A DNA stretch of 57,729 nt from Magnetovibrio blakemorei (GTDB lineage: Bacteria > Pseudomonadota > Alphaproteobacteria > Rhodospirillales > Magnetovibrionaceae): assembly GCF_001746755.1 (NCBI RefSeq), contig NZ_MCGG01000072.1:1-57729 (forward strand), written 5' to 3'. Shown here piece after piece: positions 37,940 through 48,479 of the stretch. Both the position numbers and the translations under genes were made by a program. The notes beneath the pieces are model-generated. The model made no database searches. It saw only the letters and a program-made list of their open reading frames with translations, and was not told the origin of the DNA. Numbering within the stretch: position 1 is the first letter of the stretch; each line of letters starts with the position of its first letter.

Positions 37940-39121
37940 TTAACGCACACACCCGCACCTCTCCTCGCGCCACAGCCACACCATCAAACCGGTTCCCACC
38001 GTAACGAAGCCGCCCGCCATCAGCAGGCCGCCGTTGTAGGTGCCGGTGATCTCAGCCAGTGTACCGGTCAGGGCCGGGGCGATGATCTGGGCGGCGCCGT
38101 AGGCTAGGGTCATCTTGCCCATGAGCTTGGCGGGCTTGGTCGGGTAGAAGCGCCCCGCCATGGTCAACACCAGGCTGACGCAGCCGACGAAGGTCGCACC
38201 GAAGATCAATGCGCTCCCCAGCACCGTCCAGAGGTTTTCGAAAAACACCGGCAACACGATGCCAAACACCTGGAGCCCATAGGCCAAGATCAAGGCGCCA
38301 AACATCCCAACCCGCCGCGCCCAGCGATCCCACAGCATCACCGCCATCGCCGCAGCCAAACCGACAATCAAAAAGGTCATCGAGCCGAGCCCGCTCAAGG
38401 CCGGTTGGCGCTCGACAATCGCGACGATAAACGTAGCACTGACGACGTAGCCATATCCGGCGCAGAAATAGCCGGCGAGCAGAATGCCCTGAAAACGTTG
38501 CGACGGCGGGCGGTCGACCAAGGCTTCGCCTGTGCGGGTCATGGCGCTGGTGTCGGGTGGCGGCAACCAGACCCAGGCGGGAACCGCCAGCACCGCCGCC
38601 ATAGTCGCCAGCCAACCCCATTGCTGGTCCCATCGCAAATCAAACCTCAACATGCCCTCGACAGCCAGAGCGGCAAGGACGATGCCAAGCCCGATCCCGG
38701 CGAAATGCAAGCCGAGCTCGCTGCGAAAATGGTGACGCAGCAACCAGTTGAGGATCAGTCCGGCGGCAATCAACATCGCACCGGCGCTGCTGAGGCCCGA
38801 GAAGAACCGCAGCACCAGCCACACAACCATGTTATCTGTGAAACTCATCCCGAAGGTGGTGAGCACAGCAATGATGAGCGCGAGACGATAGAGTGTGTCC
38901 TTGGTCTTTAAGTTACTGACCGAGGCGGCGATCAACGCGCCGACCATGTATCCCATATAGTTGACCGTCGCCAGCCACCCGCCCGAGGCGTCTCCGAGCC
39001 AGGTCTGCTCTTGCATCAACGGCAAAAGCGGGGTGTAGGCGAAGCGGGCGATGCCGACACAGACCAATTGGCTGCACACGCCTGCCAAGAGGACTTTCAA
39101 ACGGACTGCATTGGTCGACAT
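37940..39121 (-). CDS. MFS transporter of the YbfB/YjiJ type
   Basis: The 393-aa inner-membrane protein has about 12 hydrophobic helices. The opening VLLAGVCSQLVCVGIARFAYTPLLPLMQEQ is characteristic of the YbfB/YjiJ group. The substrate is unknown. Its codon choice (many CTC/CTG leucines, few TTG) looks different by eye from the neighbouring genes, which may mean later acquisition. It converges with the LhgO-like gene across 15 bp and lies in front of glnD. Confidence 0.88.
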   Translation of the reverse strand: MSTNAVRLKVLLAGVCSQLVCVGIARFAYTPLLPLMQEQTWLGDASGGWLATVNYMGYMVGALIAASVSNLKTKDTLYRLALIIAVLTTFGMSFTDNMVVWLVLRFFSGLSSAGAMLIAAGLILNWLLRHHFRSELGLHFAGIGLGIVLAALAVEGMLRFDLRWDQQWGWLATMAAVLAVPAWVWLPPPDTSAMTRTGEALVDRPPSQRFQGILLAGYFCAGYGYVVSATFIVAIVERQPALSGLGSMTFLIVGLAAAMAVMLWDRWARRVGMFGALILAYGLQVFGIVLPVFFENLWTVLGSALIFGATFVGCVSLVLTMAGRFYPTKPAKLMGKMTLAYGAAQIIAPALTGTLAEITGTYNGGLLMAGGFVTVGTGLMVWLWREERCGCVR

Positions 39122-39195
39122 GGGGAGGCCTTATCTGGTTGGTGTACGTGCCTTCCGTTCGATTCTAACCACGAGCGAGGCCGTACACTCAAAAC

Positions 39196-41979
39196 TTATT
39201 GGGTTTGTTTGACCTTGGCGATGGGTTCACCTTTGGCCGTGCCGATCGCTTGCATGACGGTCTTTTTCAGAGCCGCAATTTTTGATGGCGAATCGACTTT
39301 TAGGCCAAACACGTCGCGCACATAAAACACGTCGACGGCGCGTTCGCCATAAGTCGAAATGTGCGCAGACGTGATTTGCAAACCAAAGTCCGTGAGCGCC
39401 CGGGTGACGTCGTACAAGAATCCCTGACGGTTTCGCCCGTTCACTTCAATGACCGTCGCAGACTGCGAGGCTTCATTGTTGACCAGCACGCGGGGCGCCA
39501 CTTCAAACACGTTGGTGCGCGACGGCAAACGGCGAATGCGTTCCTCCGCCAATTCACGCGCCGGACGCAATCGTCCGGTCAAGGCCGCTTCGATGCGGTC
39601 TTTAAGACGTTTGATTTTTTCCGGAGCGGCAATGGCGTGCTCTTCACCGTCTTGAACCCAAAACGTATCCAACGCCATGCCGTTGCCCAAGGTGGTGATC
39701 TTTGCATCCACGACGTTTGCCCCCGACAACGACATCGCACCGGCGATAGACGCAAACAAACCCGGATGATCGAGGGTATGAATCAGCACTTCGGTGACAT
39801 CAATGTTTTCCACCGCACGGGTTTCCAAATACAGTTTTGTGTCGCTGTTGTGGGCATTGAGAACGATCTCGGCGTGATGCGCCAATTCTTCTGCCGGATA
39901 AGACAAAAAGTAATTGGCGTGGCCTTGCGCCAAATACCAATCGACATCGGCGTCAGACCAATGATCCAGTTTATCGATGAGCTTTTTGCGCACCCGATCA
40001 GCCCGCGCTTCGCGGCGCTGGGTCGGCAACCCGCCGGTCATGAGTTCTTGCGCGCTGTAATACAGTTCACGCAACAATGAGGCCTTCCAATTGTTCCACA
40101 CCGTCGGTCCCACCGCGCGGGTGTCGGCGACCGTCAGGATCAACAGCAAACGCAATCGTTCCGGCGACTGCACCTGGGCGACAAAATCCTTGATGGTTTT
40201 GGGATCGTCCAAATCGCGTTTATAGGCGGTGCGGTTCATGTCCAAATGGCGCAGCACCAACCATGCAACCGTTTCCGTTTCCCATTCATTCAAACCAAAT
40301 CGGGGACACAATTCGGTGGCGACTTCCGCCCCCACGACGCTGTGATCGCCGCCCCGTCCCTTGGCGATGTCATGCAGCAAAACCGCAACGTACAAGACCC
40401 GGCGCGACTGCAAATCTTTGATGACTTCGGTGCTGAGCGGATGGTCTTTCGCCAACAGACCTTGTTCAATTTTCCACAAAATGTCGATGGCGCGAATGGT
40501 GTGCTCATCGACCGTATAGACGTGATACATGTCATATTGCATCTGCGCCACGACCCGCCCGAAGTCCGGCAAAAAACGCCCAAACACACCCGATTCGTTC
40601 AGCCGCATCAAACCCCGCATGGGACCTTTGATATTGGTCAACAGCTCCAAAAACAACGCGTTGGCCACCGGGTCCTTTTGCACCCTCTTGTTGATTCGCT
40701 TGAGGTTCTTTTGCACCAGGCGCAACGCTTCGGGGTGAATGTCGAGATCATATTTTTCGGCCTCGACAAACAACCGCAACAAGTTCACCGGATCGTCTTT
40801 AAACACATCTTCGTGTTCAACGGTCAGACGCCCGCCGTCCACTTTAAATCCGGCGGATATCCGACGGCGGAAATTAAACGACGGAAACGACAGCATCGGT
40901 TTTTTGGTGTGTTGATCTTCCAGCACCGCACAGATCACGCGGGTCAAATCGCCGACGTCTTTGGCCACCAAAAAATAGTGCTTCATGAACCGCTCAACCG
41001 CGCTGACGCCTTCGCGGTCGGTGTAGTCCATGCGCTGGGCCAAATCGTTTTGCACGTTGAAGCTGATGGTTTCATCGGGGCGACCCGCCAGATAATGCAG
41101 ATGGCAGCGCACCGTCCACAGGAACCTTTGCGCTTTGATGAAACGCCGGGCGTCGGATTTATCCAACACACCCTTGTCCACCAACCCGGCAATGTCATTG
41201 ACGCGGTACAAAAATTTAGCGATCCAAAACAGCGTCTGCAAATCGCGCAAACCGCCTTTACCGTCTTTCAAGTTGGGTTCCAACACGTAGCGCGAATCGC
41301 CCATGCGGTCATGGCGCAGATCGCGTTCTTCCAACTTGGCGCGGACAAATTCCGCCTCTTGTCCCTTGATGGCGTCGCGTTCAAAGCGGGCTTCAAAATC
41401 CGTAAACAAGTCATGATTGCCACAAATCCAACGGGCTTCCAGCAAGCTGGTGGAAATGGTGATGTCGGACTTCGCCATCTTCACGGCTTCTTCAATGCTG
41501 CGGGTCGCGTGACCAACCTTCAGGCCCATGTCCCACAACATGTAGAGCATCCATTCCACCGCGGTGCTGCTCGTCGGGTTCGCCTTCTTGGGCAACAAAA
41601 ACATGATGTCCAAGTCGGACTGGGGTGAAATCTCGGCACGCCCATAGCCCCCGGTCGCGATCAAGCCCATGGCGTCGTCAGGCAAGACGTAAACATGGGT
41701 GATGGTGAATTCGTGCAGGGTGCGGATCAGCTGATCGAGCAAATAGGCCCCCGCCAGCAGGGTGGCCGCGCCCGAGGCCTCTTTTGCTTCAAAGCGACGT
41801 TGAATTTCTGCCCGCCCGTTTTCAAGGCCGTCTTTAAACACTTTGAGGATTTTACCGCGCACCTTGGGCTTTTTGAGATCAATACCTTCACCGCTGGCGG
41901 CATTGGCGATTTCGCACAACGCCAACATAAACGTCTTTCGGTTAATGACCGCGCGCGGGTTTTTGATCTTCAAAAGCAT
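39196..41979 (-). CDS. glnD: [Protein-PII] uridylyltransferase/uridylyl-removing enzyme
   Basis: The 927-aa nitrogen sensor modifies PII proteins in response to glutamine. In order: nucleotidyltransferase domain (TGGYGRAEISPQSDLDIMFL near 107-126), a PII-UTase helical part, an HD hydrolase domain (VAVLLHDIAKGRGGDHS near 515-531), and two C-terminal ACT domains (LIHTLDHPGLFASIAGAMSLSGANVVDAKI; EVNGRNRQGFLYDVTRAL). Length is typical. It is divergent from the PLP-like operon with a 188-bp gap. Confidence 0.97.
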   Translation of the reverse strand: MLLKIKNPRAVINRKTFMLALCEIANAASGEGIDLKKPKVRGKILKVFKDGLENGRAEIQRRFEAKEASGAATLLAGAYLLDQLIRTLHEFTITHVYVLPDDAMGLIATGGYGRAEISPQSDLDIMFLLPKKANPTSSTAVEWMLYMLWDMGLKVGHATRSIEEAVKMAKSDITISTSLLEARWICGNHDLFTDFEARFERDAIKGQEAEFVRAKLEERDLRHDRMGDSRYVLEPNLKDGKGGLRDLQTLFWIAKFLYRVNDIAGLVDKGVLDKSDARRFIKAQRFLWTVRCHLHYLAGRPDETISFNVQNDLAQRMDYTDREGVSAVERFMKHYFLVAKDVGDLTRVICAVLEDQHTKKPMLSFPSFNFRRRISAGFKVDGGRLTVEHEDVFKDDPVNLLRLFVEAEKYDLDIHPEALRLVQKNLKRINKRVQKDPVANALFLELLTNIKGPMRGLMRLNESGVFGRFLPDFGRVVAQMQYDMYHVYTVDEHTIRAIDILWKIEQGLLAKDHPLSTEVIKDLQSRRVLYVAVLLHDIAKGRGGDHSVVGAEVATELCPRFGLNEWETETVAWLVLRHLDMNRTAYKRDLDDPKTIKDFVAQVQSPERLRLLLILTVADTRAVGPTVWNNWKASLLRELYYSAQELMTGGLPTQRREARADRVRKKLIDKLDHWSDADVDWYLAQGHANYFLSYPAEELAHHAEIVLNAHNSDTKLYLETRAVENIDVTEVLIHTLDHPGLFASIAGAMSLSGANVVDAKITTLGNGMALDTFWVQDGEEHAIAAPEKIKRLKDRIEAALTGRLRPARELAEERIRRLPSRTNVFEVAPRVLVNNEASQSATVIEVNGRNRQGFLYDVTRALTDFGLQITSAHISTYGERAVDVFYVRDVFGLKVDSPSKIAALKKTVMQAIGTAKGEPIAKVKQTQ

Positions 41980-42167
41980 CGTGTTTCCTGTGTGCTCGTC
42001 TCAACAAAAGGATAGATTGAGTCTTTGGGGTATATAGGAATTGCGCCCGTGAAACGAGCGGCATTTCTTAAAGTGGAGCTTTCCCGTCCAACTCGACTTG
42101 TTTCAGGGCGCGCTTTTGGTTCTAATGTAACCTCACTTGTTTTTTGTACATCCCTTTTAGGCTCGTT

Positions 42168-43673
42168 ATGTCCAACACCCCCGGCTTGAGCGAATGCAAT
42201 CATCTGAAAGCTCTGGCGAGACGCCTCCAAACCGCCGTGCATTCTGCTGGGGGTGACGAAGCCTTTTTGCGCGATTGGTTCGCCCAAGCCAACACCTTGG
42301 CGAGCAGCCCCACCCTGGAAACGCCTGAAGGCGACCGCGCCCTGGACGTCCTCGCCTTAAATTTGCGCAATCGCTGGTTACAGTACGCCTACGCCCAGTC
42401 GGGGTCCTATTTGATGACGCCACCCCAGGGGCAACGCAAGCTTTTGCCGGTGGGCGAACGCATCGGTTACCCCTATGACCGCTGGATCAAACCGCGCGTG
42501 CTGGAAGAACGTCTCAACGCCCAGCGCCCGGCACCCCGAGGTTGGAGCGGGCGCGCCATCGTGTTCGCCAACGGCATGGCCGCGCTGAGCGCCACCTTGC
42601 AAATGTATCGCAGCCAAACCCACAAAATGTGGAAGCGCCCGCCGGGGCCTTTATCGCTGCATTGGTTTGGCGGCTATTTTGAAATCATCAAATTGCTGCA
42701 ATTGGTCTGTGATGATTTTTTCCACGGCCGTAAACATGCCAAGCAACACGATCTCTGCCGGGTCGTTGAACAGGGCAGCGCCGATCTGGTGTTGATCGAA
42801 CCCGTCGCCGCAGACATATCCCTGGCCGTTTTTGATTTGGACGCCTTCATCGCTGCGTGGCAGCGGCGCAAGGTCAAACGACCTTGCACCATCGTCATCG
42901 ATGCCTCGCTCAGCGGTCCGGTGTTTCCGGTTGAAAAATTGTGTCAATCGTTGCGCGCCGACCCGCCCGCCATGGTCATCATTATGCGCTCCGGCCTGAA
43001 ACTGGACCAACAGGGTTTGGAGTTCGCCAATGTTGGCTTGGTACACGTGTGGCTGCCCGACACCCCCAACGACACAAAGCGTCTGGAGCGCATCGAAGAG
43101 CGCTTCAAAATCACCCGCACAACTTTGGGCGTGGGCGTGTCGCAAGACGAATACGCCGCGCTCACCGTGCCTTTTTTTCTCGACCAGCCCAGCCTTGTTC
43201 AACACACTGAACACGTGTTCGCCAACAACCGCCGTTTCGCCCAGGCCCTGGCGCACACCGTCAAAGCCAATAAAGGCCTGATCGCGGAAATTTCCCACCC
43301 GTGTCTGGGACCGTCGCGCGCTCTGGACTGGGCACAGGCCCCCTTTGTCACGGTGCGCTACCGAGGCGACGAAAACGACGCCCGAGCGTTTATGCGCACT
43401 ATGTTGGAATTTGAAGCGAGAGCCCGCAAGCTGAGCTTCGTTCCCGGCTCAAGCTTTGGCTTTCGCGGCCACCGCTTCGAGATGGGCTTTTCCGGTGACT
43501 TAAAACACACCACCTTGCGGGTTGCCATGGGTGCCCGTGTTGGGCCCTCCATTGAGGGCATCGTCAAGCTGTTCCAGGATTTGTGCGCTTATCCGGACTT
43601 TGCCGCGCTCCGCCAAGCCTATCCTCAACTGGCCAAAGACAAGCCCAAAGACCGTGTCGATGAAGAATCATGA
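42168..43673 (+). CDS. Unusual PLP-dependent fold-type I protein (Cys/Met-enzyme-like)
   Basis: The ATG at 42168 gives 501 aa. Landmarks follow the order of cystathionine gamma-synthase-like enzymes: FANGMAALSA at about 133-142 (cofactor phosphate loop), LIEPVAAD near 209-216, an aspartate in VIDASLSGP (D245, ring nitrogen), and a lysine in MRSGLKLDQQG (K278, the likely Schiff-base residue). A C-terminal small domain ends with LRVAMGAR. Overall similarity to known members is weak and there is an extra N-terminal region of about 120 residues. Its stop overlaps the next gene (ATGA), and an ETHE1-type gene follows, so a role in sulfur or persulfide chemistry is inferred. Activity is unproven. 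Confidence 0.65.
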   Translation: MSNTPGLSECNHLKALARRLQTAVHSAGGDEAFLRDWFAQANTLASSPTLETPEGDRALDVLALNLRNRWLQYAYAQSGSYLMTPPQGQRKLLPVGERIGYPYDRWIKPRVLEERLNAQRPAPRGWSGRAIVFANGMAALSATLQMYRSQTHKMWKRPPGPLSLHWFGGYFEIIKLLQLVCDDFFHGRKHAKQHDLCRVVEQGSADLVLIEPVAADISLAVFDLDAFIAAWQRRKVKRPCTIVIDASLSGPVFPVEKLCQSLRADPPAMVIIMRSGLKLDQQGLEFANVGLVHVWLPDTPNDTKRLERIEERFKITRTTLGVGVSQDEYAALTVPFFLDQPSLVQHTEHVFANNRRFAQALAHTVKANKGLIAEISHPCLGPSRALDWAQAPFVTVRYRGDENDARAFMRTMLEFEARARKLSFVPGSSFGFRGHRFEMGFSGDLKHTTLRVAMGARVGPSIEGIVKLFQDLCAYPDFAALRQAYPQLAKDKPKDRVDEES

Positions 43674-44323
43674 CCACCTCGACTCAAGCCTTGCCTGTTT
43701 TATACAGCTTTCGCCGCTGCCCGTTTGCCATGCGCGCACGCTTAGGACTCTGGGCCAGCGGCATGCCTTATGTGCTGCGTGAAGTGGTGCTGGCGAACAA
43801 GCCCCAGACCATGTTGACCCTGTCGCCCAAGGGCACGGTGCCGGTGTTACACCTTCCCAGCGGCGAAGTGATTGACGAAAGCCTCGACATAATGGCCTGG
43901 GCTTTGACCGAACATGATCCGCTGGGTTGGCGAGACCACCGAGACGACGACCTGATCCGAGCGTGCGATACGGATTTTAAATTTCATCTGGATCGCTACA
44001 AATACGCCACCCGCTATGACAACAGTGATCCCTTAGAACACCGCAGCTTGGGCGAAGCGTTTGTGTTGGGCCTCGACCAACGCCTCACTGCGCAACCTTT
44101 TTTAGGCGGCCTCCACCCACGCCTCACCGACATGGCCATCGCCCCGTTCGTGCGCCAATTTGCCTTGCCGGACTGGGAATGGTTTTTTCACACCCCATAT
44201 GTACACGTACAAGGCTGGCTCAACGCTTTTATCAGCAGCGCCGCGTTTGCCCAGGTGATGGACAAACGCCCCCCTTGGCGCGATGGCGACGAAGACACGC
44301 TGGTCAACCCACCCCCACACTGA
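43670..44323 (+). CDS. Glutathione S-transferase-like protein
   Basis: The 217-aa protein has a thioredoxin-fold N-terminus with a single cysteine in FRRCPFAMRARLGL (C17), as in omega-type GSTs or glutaredoxin-2-like proteins, then GTVPVLHLPSGEVIDESLDIM, the glutathione-binding cis-Pro and ES region. A helical C-terminal domain follows. It overlaps the upstream PLP-like gene by 4 bp and is 12 bases before the persulfide dioxygenase gene. A role in handling glutathione persulfide or mixed disulfides is inferred from this context. Confidence 0.85.
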   Translation: MTTSTQALPVLYSFRRCPFAMRARLGLWASGMPYVLREVVLANKPQTMLTLSPKGTVPVLHLPSGEVIDESLDIMAWALTEHDPLGWRDHRDDDLIRACDTDFKFHLDRYKYATRYDNSDPLEHRSLGEAFVLGLDQRLTAQPFLGGLHPRLTDMAIAPFVRQFALPDWEWFFHTPYVHVQGWLNAFISSAAFAQVMDKRPPWRDGDEDTLVNPPPH

Positions 44324-44335
44324 GGATTTTGAACC

Positions 44336-45088
44336 GTGCTGTTTCGTCAATTGTTTGAGCCACAATCGTCCACCTACACATATCTTTTGGGCTGTGAAGA
44401 GACCCGCAAGGCGGTGCTGATTGACCCGGTTCTGGAAACCTTTTCCCGCGATTTGGACGTGGTGCAAGAGCTTGGCCTGGAGCTGGCGCTCACCTTGGAC
44501 ACCCACATCCACGCCGACCACTTAACGTCCGCGTTAAAACTCAAAAGCCTGACCGGCTGTTTGATTGCCGTGCCCCAAGCGGCGGGCGTCGCCTGCGCCG
44601 ATGTGCAGGTCACCGACAAAGCGCCCATCGAAGTCGGCTATTTGACAATCGACGCCCTGTTCACCCCCGGCCACACCGACCACCACCATTGTTACCACTT
44701 TGACGCCGGAAACACGTCGGCGGTGCTCAGCGGGGATTGCTTGCTGATCGACGGATGCGGCCGCACCGATTTTCAGGGCGGCTCCTCAACGGACCTTTAC
44801 CGTTCCATTCACAGCAAGCTATTCACACTTGCAGACGACACCTTGATCTATCCCGGTCATGATTATCACGGCCGCTTTGTATCCACCGTCGCCCAAGAAC
44901 GCACCCGCAATCCGCGCCTCAAAGACGGCACCGATGTTGAGGCCTTCACCAAAATCATGACCGAGTTGGATTTGGCGTATCCCAAAAAGATGGATTTGGC
45001 CGTACCCGCCAACATGCTGTGCGGGCAATGCCCCGAGCATCTGCCGGCGGATTTAGAACGGCTGTGTGAGATCAGTCATCAGGGCTGA
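44336..45088 (+). CDS. Persulfide dioxygenase (ETHE1/SdoA-like)
   Basis: The 250-aa metallo-beta-lactamase-fold protein has the ETHE1 hallmarks: [12 protein letters not shown] (HxHxDH), [32 protein letters not shown] and [10 protein letters not shown]. These bind one iron and recognise glutathione persulfide, which the family oxidises to sulfite and glutathione. The start is GTG with GAGGA upstream. It is the third gene of a compact operon. It converges with mutS and overlaps its 3' end by 17 bp. Confidence 0.92.
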   Translation: MLFRQLFEPQSSTYTYLLGCEETRKAVLIDPVLETFSRDLDVVQELGLELALTLDTHIHADHLTSALKLKSLTGCLIAVPQAAGVACADVQVTDKAPIEVGYLTIDALFTPGHTDHHHCYHFDAGNTSAVLSGDCLLIDGCGRTDFQGGSSTDLYRSIHSKLFTLADDTLIYPGHDYHGRFVSTVAQERTRNPRLKDGTDVEAFTKIMTELDLAYPKKMDLAVPANMLCGQCPEHLPADLERLCEISHQG

Positions 45089-47750
45089 GGGTTTTCAGGC
45101 GATAAAGAAAATCCAACGCTTCACGCGGCGTCATTTCGTCGGGCAACACGTTTTTCACCGCCACTTCGACTTCGGAAGCTTTGCGCGGGCCGGATGCGGG
45201 TGTGGCTGATTGCGCTGGCGCGTGGGAAAACAGCGGCAAGTCGTCGGCCAGTTTGGTGACGGTGCTCGATTGCTCCCCCGCTTCCAGGGATTTCAAAATC
45301 TGTTCGGCGCGCGCCACCACGGCGGCGGGAAGACCCGCCAGCTTGCCCACATGAATGCCGTAGGAGCGGTCCGCAGCCCCTGCGCCGACTTCGTGCAAAA
45401 ACACCACTTCGCCCTGCCATTCTTTGACCTTCATGGCATGGCACGAAAGCCCCGACAGCTTGGCTTGCAGAGCGGTGAGTTCGTGATAGTGGGTGGCGAA
45501 CAACGCCCGACACGTGTTCACTTCGTGCAGGTGTTCGATCACCGCCCAGGCGATGGACAGGCCGTCGAAGGTCGAGGTGCCGCGCCCGATTTCGTCCAAA
45601 ATCACCAACGCGCGCGGTCCCGCTTGATTCAAGATGGCTGCGGTTTCAACCATTTCCACCATGAACGTGGAGCGTCCACGAGCCAAATCGTCGGCCGCGC
45701 CCACGCGTGAAAACAACCGATCGACAACGCCGATGCGGGCGCGTTCTGCGGGCACGAAGGAGCCCATCTGCGCCAACACGGCGATCAGCGCGTTTTGCCG
45801 CAAAAAGGTCGATTTACCCGCCATGTTGGGCCCGGTCAGCAACCACAAGCGGCCCAGGTCGTCGTCTTGACGGCAATCGTTGGCGACGAACTTTTCGCCT
45901 GCACCCGCTTCCAGCGCCGCTTCGACCACCGGATGACGGCCTTGGATGATTTCAAAATCGACACTGTCGTCCACAATGGGCCGGGTGAGGCGGCGGCGCT
46001 GGGCCAATTCCGCCAACCCCATGGCCACGTCCAATTGGGCCAAGGCGCGGGCCGCCAAGGCAATGGCGTCGCCATCCGCAATGACCTGAGCACACAACTG
46101 GTCGAAGATTTCCAGTTCCAGCACCACGCCCCCGTCCGCGGCGCGGGCAATCTTGCTTTCCAGCTCCGACAGCTCAACGGTGGAAAACCGTACAACGTTG
46201 GCCATGGTCTGGCGGTGAATGTACGGCCCTTCCGCGCCCATCAGCTTGTCGGCGTGCTTGGCGGAGACTTCGATGAAGTAGCCCAGCACGTTGTTGTGCT
46301 TCACCTTCAGCGCGGCAAGCCCGGTATGTTTTTGATAATCGCCCTGCAAGCCCGCGATCAAGCGGCGGCTTTCGTCGCGCATCATGCGCAATTCATCCAG
46401 GTCGGGGCGATAGCCGGGACGGATAAAGCCACCGTCGCGCGCCTGGATCGGCAATTCATCGGCCAACGCGGTTCCCAGCGCCCCCACCAAAGCGCCGTGT
46501 GCACCCAATTCGTCCAAGCTTTTGGTGAGGCCCTGGGGAATGTCTTTGGCCCCAAAAAGATCGCGCACGACCGCCGTCAATGCCAAGCCGGTTTGCACGG
46601 CGGCCAAATCCCGCGGTCCCCCCCGGCCCAAGGTCAGGCGCGAGAGCGCGCGTTCCAAATCGGGGCTGTGCGCCAGCTGGGCGCGCACATCTTCGCGCAG
46701 ACGCGTTTGCGTCAAACAAAACTGCACATCGCAAAAGCGATTTTCAATTAAAGCGACATCGGTCAACGGCGCTGCCAAGCGGTCACTCAACAAGCGCGCC
46801 CCGGCCCCCGTTATGGTCAAATCGATGGCCGCCAACAGCGACCCCTTGCGCGCCCCGGTTAAGGTTTGCGACAGCTCCAGATTGCGCCGGGTCGCGGCGT
46901 CGATTTCCATCACCCCGCCCGCCGAGATCCGCACCGGCGGCGATATGCGCGGCAGTTTGCCTTTTTGCGTCAGCTCCACATAATCCAGCAAGCCGCCCGC
47001 CGCCGCCACTTCGGCGCGGCTGAACCCGCCAAAGGCATCCAAGGTCGCCACATGGAAAACGGCCTGCAAGCGTTTTGCGCCGTTGGTGCTGTCGAATCGC
47101 GATGCCGGTTGCGGCGTCAACGCATCGCGCCAGTCATCCAACACATGCAGATAGGCGTCGCGGTTCAGCAAACTGTCCGGATGCAGAACTTCGCCCGGGT
47201 TGAGCCGCGCCAACTGCGCGCCGATGTGTTCGGGTGATGAGCTTTGGGTGAAAAACTGCCCGGTGGACACATCGATCCACGCCAGCCCCAATTCGCCCTG
47301 GGCCTCGGCGATGGCGGCCAGATAATTGTTGGACCGCGCGTCCAGCAGCGAATCTTCGGTGATGGTGCCCGGCGTTACCACCCGCACCACGGCGCGCTTT
47401 ACCACCGACTTGGCACCGCGCTTTTTGGCTTCTGCCGGGTCTTCGGTTTGTTCGCACACGGCGACGCGAAAGCCCTTGCGGATCAGCTTGGACAGATATT
47501 GTTCGTGGGCGTGCACCGGAACCCCACACATGGGGATATCGTCACCGTTGTGCTTGCCGCGTTTGGTCAGAGTGATGTCCAGCGCGCGCGAGGCTTGTTC
47601 GGCGTCCGAAAAAAACATCTCGTAAAAATCGCCCATGCGGTAAAACAGCAGCGCGTCGGGATGGTCTTGTTTAATCGTCAAAAATTGCGCCATCATCGGC
47701 GTGACCGAGGATGGATCTTCAGGCGCGGGTGGAGGCGAGAGCTGGCTCAT
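45072..47750 (-). CDS. mutS: DNA mismatch repair protein MutS
   Basis: The ATG at 47750 gives 892 aa; a further upstream TTG is unlikely. MutS recognises mismatches and recruits MutL. The mismatch-binding [12 protein letters not shown] (Phe-x-Glu) is at the N-terminus, Walker A is [15 protein letters not shown], Walker B is [16 protein letters not shown], and a C-terminal tail ends in [15 protein letters not shown]. Length is typical. It is divergent from a plus-strand group starting at 47.9 kb. Confidence 0.97.
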   Translation of the reverse strand: MSQLSPPPAPEDPSSVTPMMAQFLTIKQDHPDALLFYRMGDFYEMFFSDAEQASRALDITLTKRGKHNGDDIPMCGVPVHAHEQYLSKLIRKGFRVAVCEQTEDPAEAKKRGAKSVVKRAVVRVVTPGTITEDSLLDARSNNYLAAIAEAQGELGLAWIDVSTGQFFTQSSSPEHIGAQLARLNPGEVLHPDSLLNRDAYLHVLDDWRDALTPQPASRFDSTNGAKRLQAVFHVATLDAFGGFSRAEVAAAGGLLDYVELTQKGKLPRISPPVRISAGGVMEIDAATRRNLELSQTLTGARKGSLLAAIDLTITGAGARLLSDRLAAPLTDVALIENRFCDVQFCLTQTRLREDVRAQLAHSPDLERALSRLTLGRGGPRDLAAVQTGLALTAVVRDLFGAKDIPQGLTKSLDELGAHGALVGALGTALADELPIQARDGGFIRPGYRPDLDELRMMRDESRRLIAGLQGDYQKHTGLAALKVKHNNVLGYFIEVSAKHADKLMGAEGPYIHRQTMANVVRFSTVELSELESKIARAADGGVVLELEIFDQLCAQVIADGDAIALAARALAQLDVAMGLAELAQRRRLTRPIVDDSVDFEIIQGRHPVVEAALEAGAGEKFVANDCRQDDDLGRLWLLTGPNMAGKSTFLRQNALIAVLAQMGSFVPAERARIGVVDRLFSRVGAADDLARGRSTFMVEMVETAAILNQAGPRALVILDEIGRGTSTFDGLSIAWAVIEHLHEVNTCRALFATHYHELTALQAKLSGLSCHAMKVKEWQGEVVFLHEVGAGAADRSYGIHVGKLAGLPAAVVARAEQILKSLEAGEQSSTVTKLADDLPLFSHAPAQSATPASGPRKASEVEVAVKNVLPDEMTPREALDFLYRLKTLSPDD

Positions 47751-47935
47751 CTTGGCTTTATCGAAATCCGGCGTTAAAAGAAGCCACACCTTACCCAAGC
47801 CGAGCCCCGAAGATCAACACATCATCCCAAGGGGCAATGGGAAAGACAATCACCAAAGCAACTTGGCGTGAGGCCCGAAGGGGCCTAACATAGTCAAGAT
47901 TTTACATAAATACCCGATCTGCCTGGAGGCCACCT

Positions 47936-48427
47936 GTGAACCAAACATCTGAAATCGTCCGCGAAGCCGTCGGCGTGTTCAAAGACCGCCCAACTTTTGA
48001 GAACGCCGTTGAACGACTGTTGAAGGCCGGCTTTGAACGCCCCGATCTTTCGGTTCTGGACGGCCATGAATCCCTGGAAGTCGCAGGCGAACCCGGCAAA
48101 CCGTGGAAAGACGTCTTGACCGCGATGGTGGGTGAAATCAAATACGAAGGGCCGCTGGTTGCAGCCGGGGCAATTTTGCTGGCGGGTGGACCGACCGCGG
48201 CGCTGATCGCCAGCATCATCGGTGCGGCCACCGCAGGCGTTGCCGCCAAAGAGGTTTTGGACGAAGTCACCTCCACCCCCGACAGCGCCGATTTCGCCAA
48301 TGCCTTGGCGGCAGGCGGCTTGATCTTGTGGGTCCGCTGCAATGATTTTTCACAAGAAGCCGAAGCCCTTTTGACCTTACAGCAAAGCGATGGCAGCAAC
48401 GTCCATGTGACCGAACGCACCGTATAA
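47936..48427 (+). CDS. Small YflT-like stress protein with glycine-rich hydrophobic segment
   Basis: The GTG at 47936 with GGAGG seven bases upstream gives 163 aa. The N-terminal half (EAVGVFKDRPTFENAVERLLKAGFERPDLSVLDG) resembles the general stress protein YflT/17M domain. It is followed by a Gly/Ala-rich segment (LVAAGAILLAGGPTAALIASIIGAATAGVAA) that could insert in or associate with a membrane. The function is unknown. It precedes maeB by 52 bases and may share its transcript. Confidence 0.75.
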   Translation: MNQTSEIVREAVGVFKDRPTFENAVERLLKAGFERPDLSVLDGHESLEVAGEPGKPWKDVLTAMVGEIKYEGPLVAAGAILLAGGPTAALIASIIGAATAGVAAKEVLDEVTSTPDSADFANALAAGGLILWVRCNDFSQEAEALLTLQQSDGSNVHVTERTV

Positions 48428-48479
48428 CCCAAACTTTTCCCTGAGCCCTACCGAACTTCTCCTTGAAAGCCCCCGCACC

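Noticed and set aside
47871-47886. AGGCCC-GAAG-GGGCCT hairpin before the YflT-like gene as a terminator
   Set aside because: Neither strand has a T-run after it and no gene ends there; it may be only a leader hairpin.
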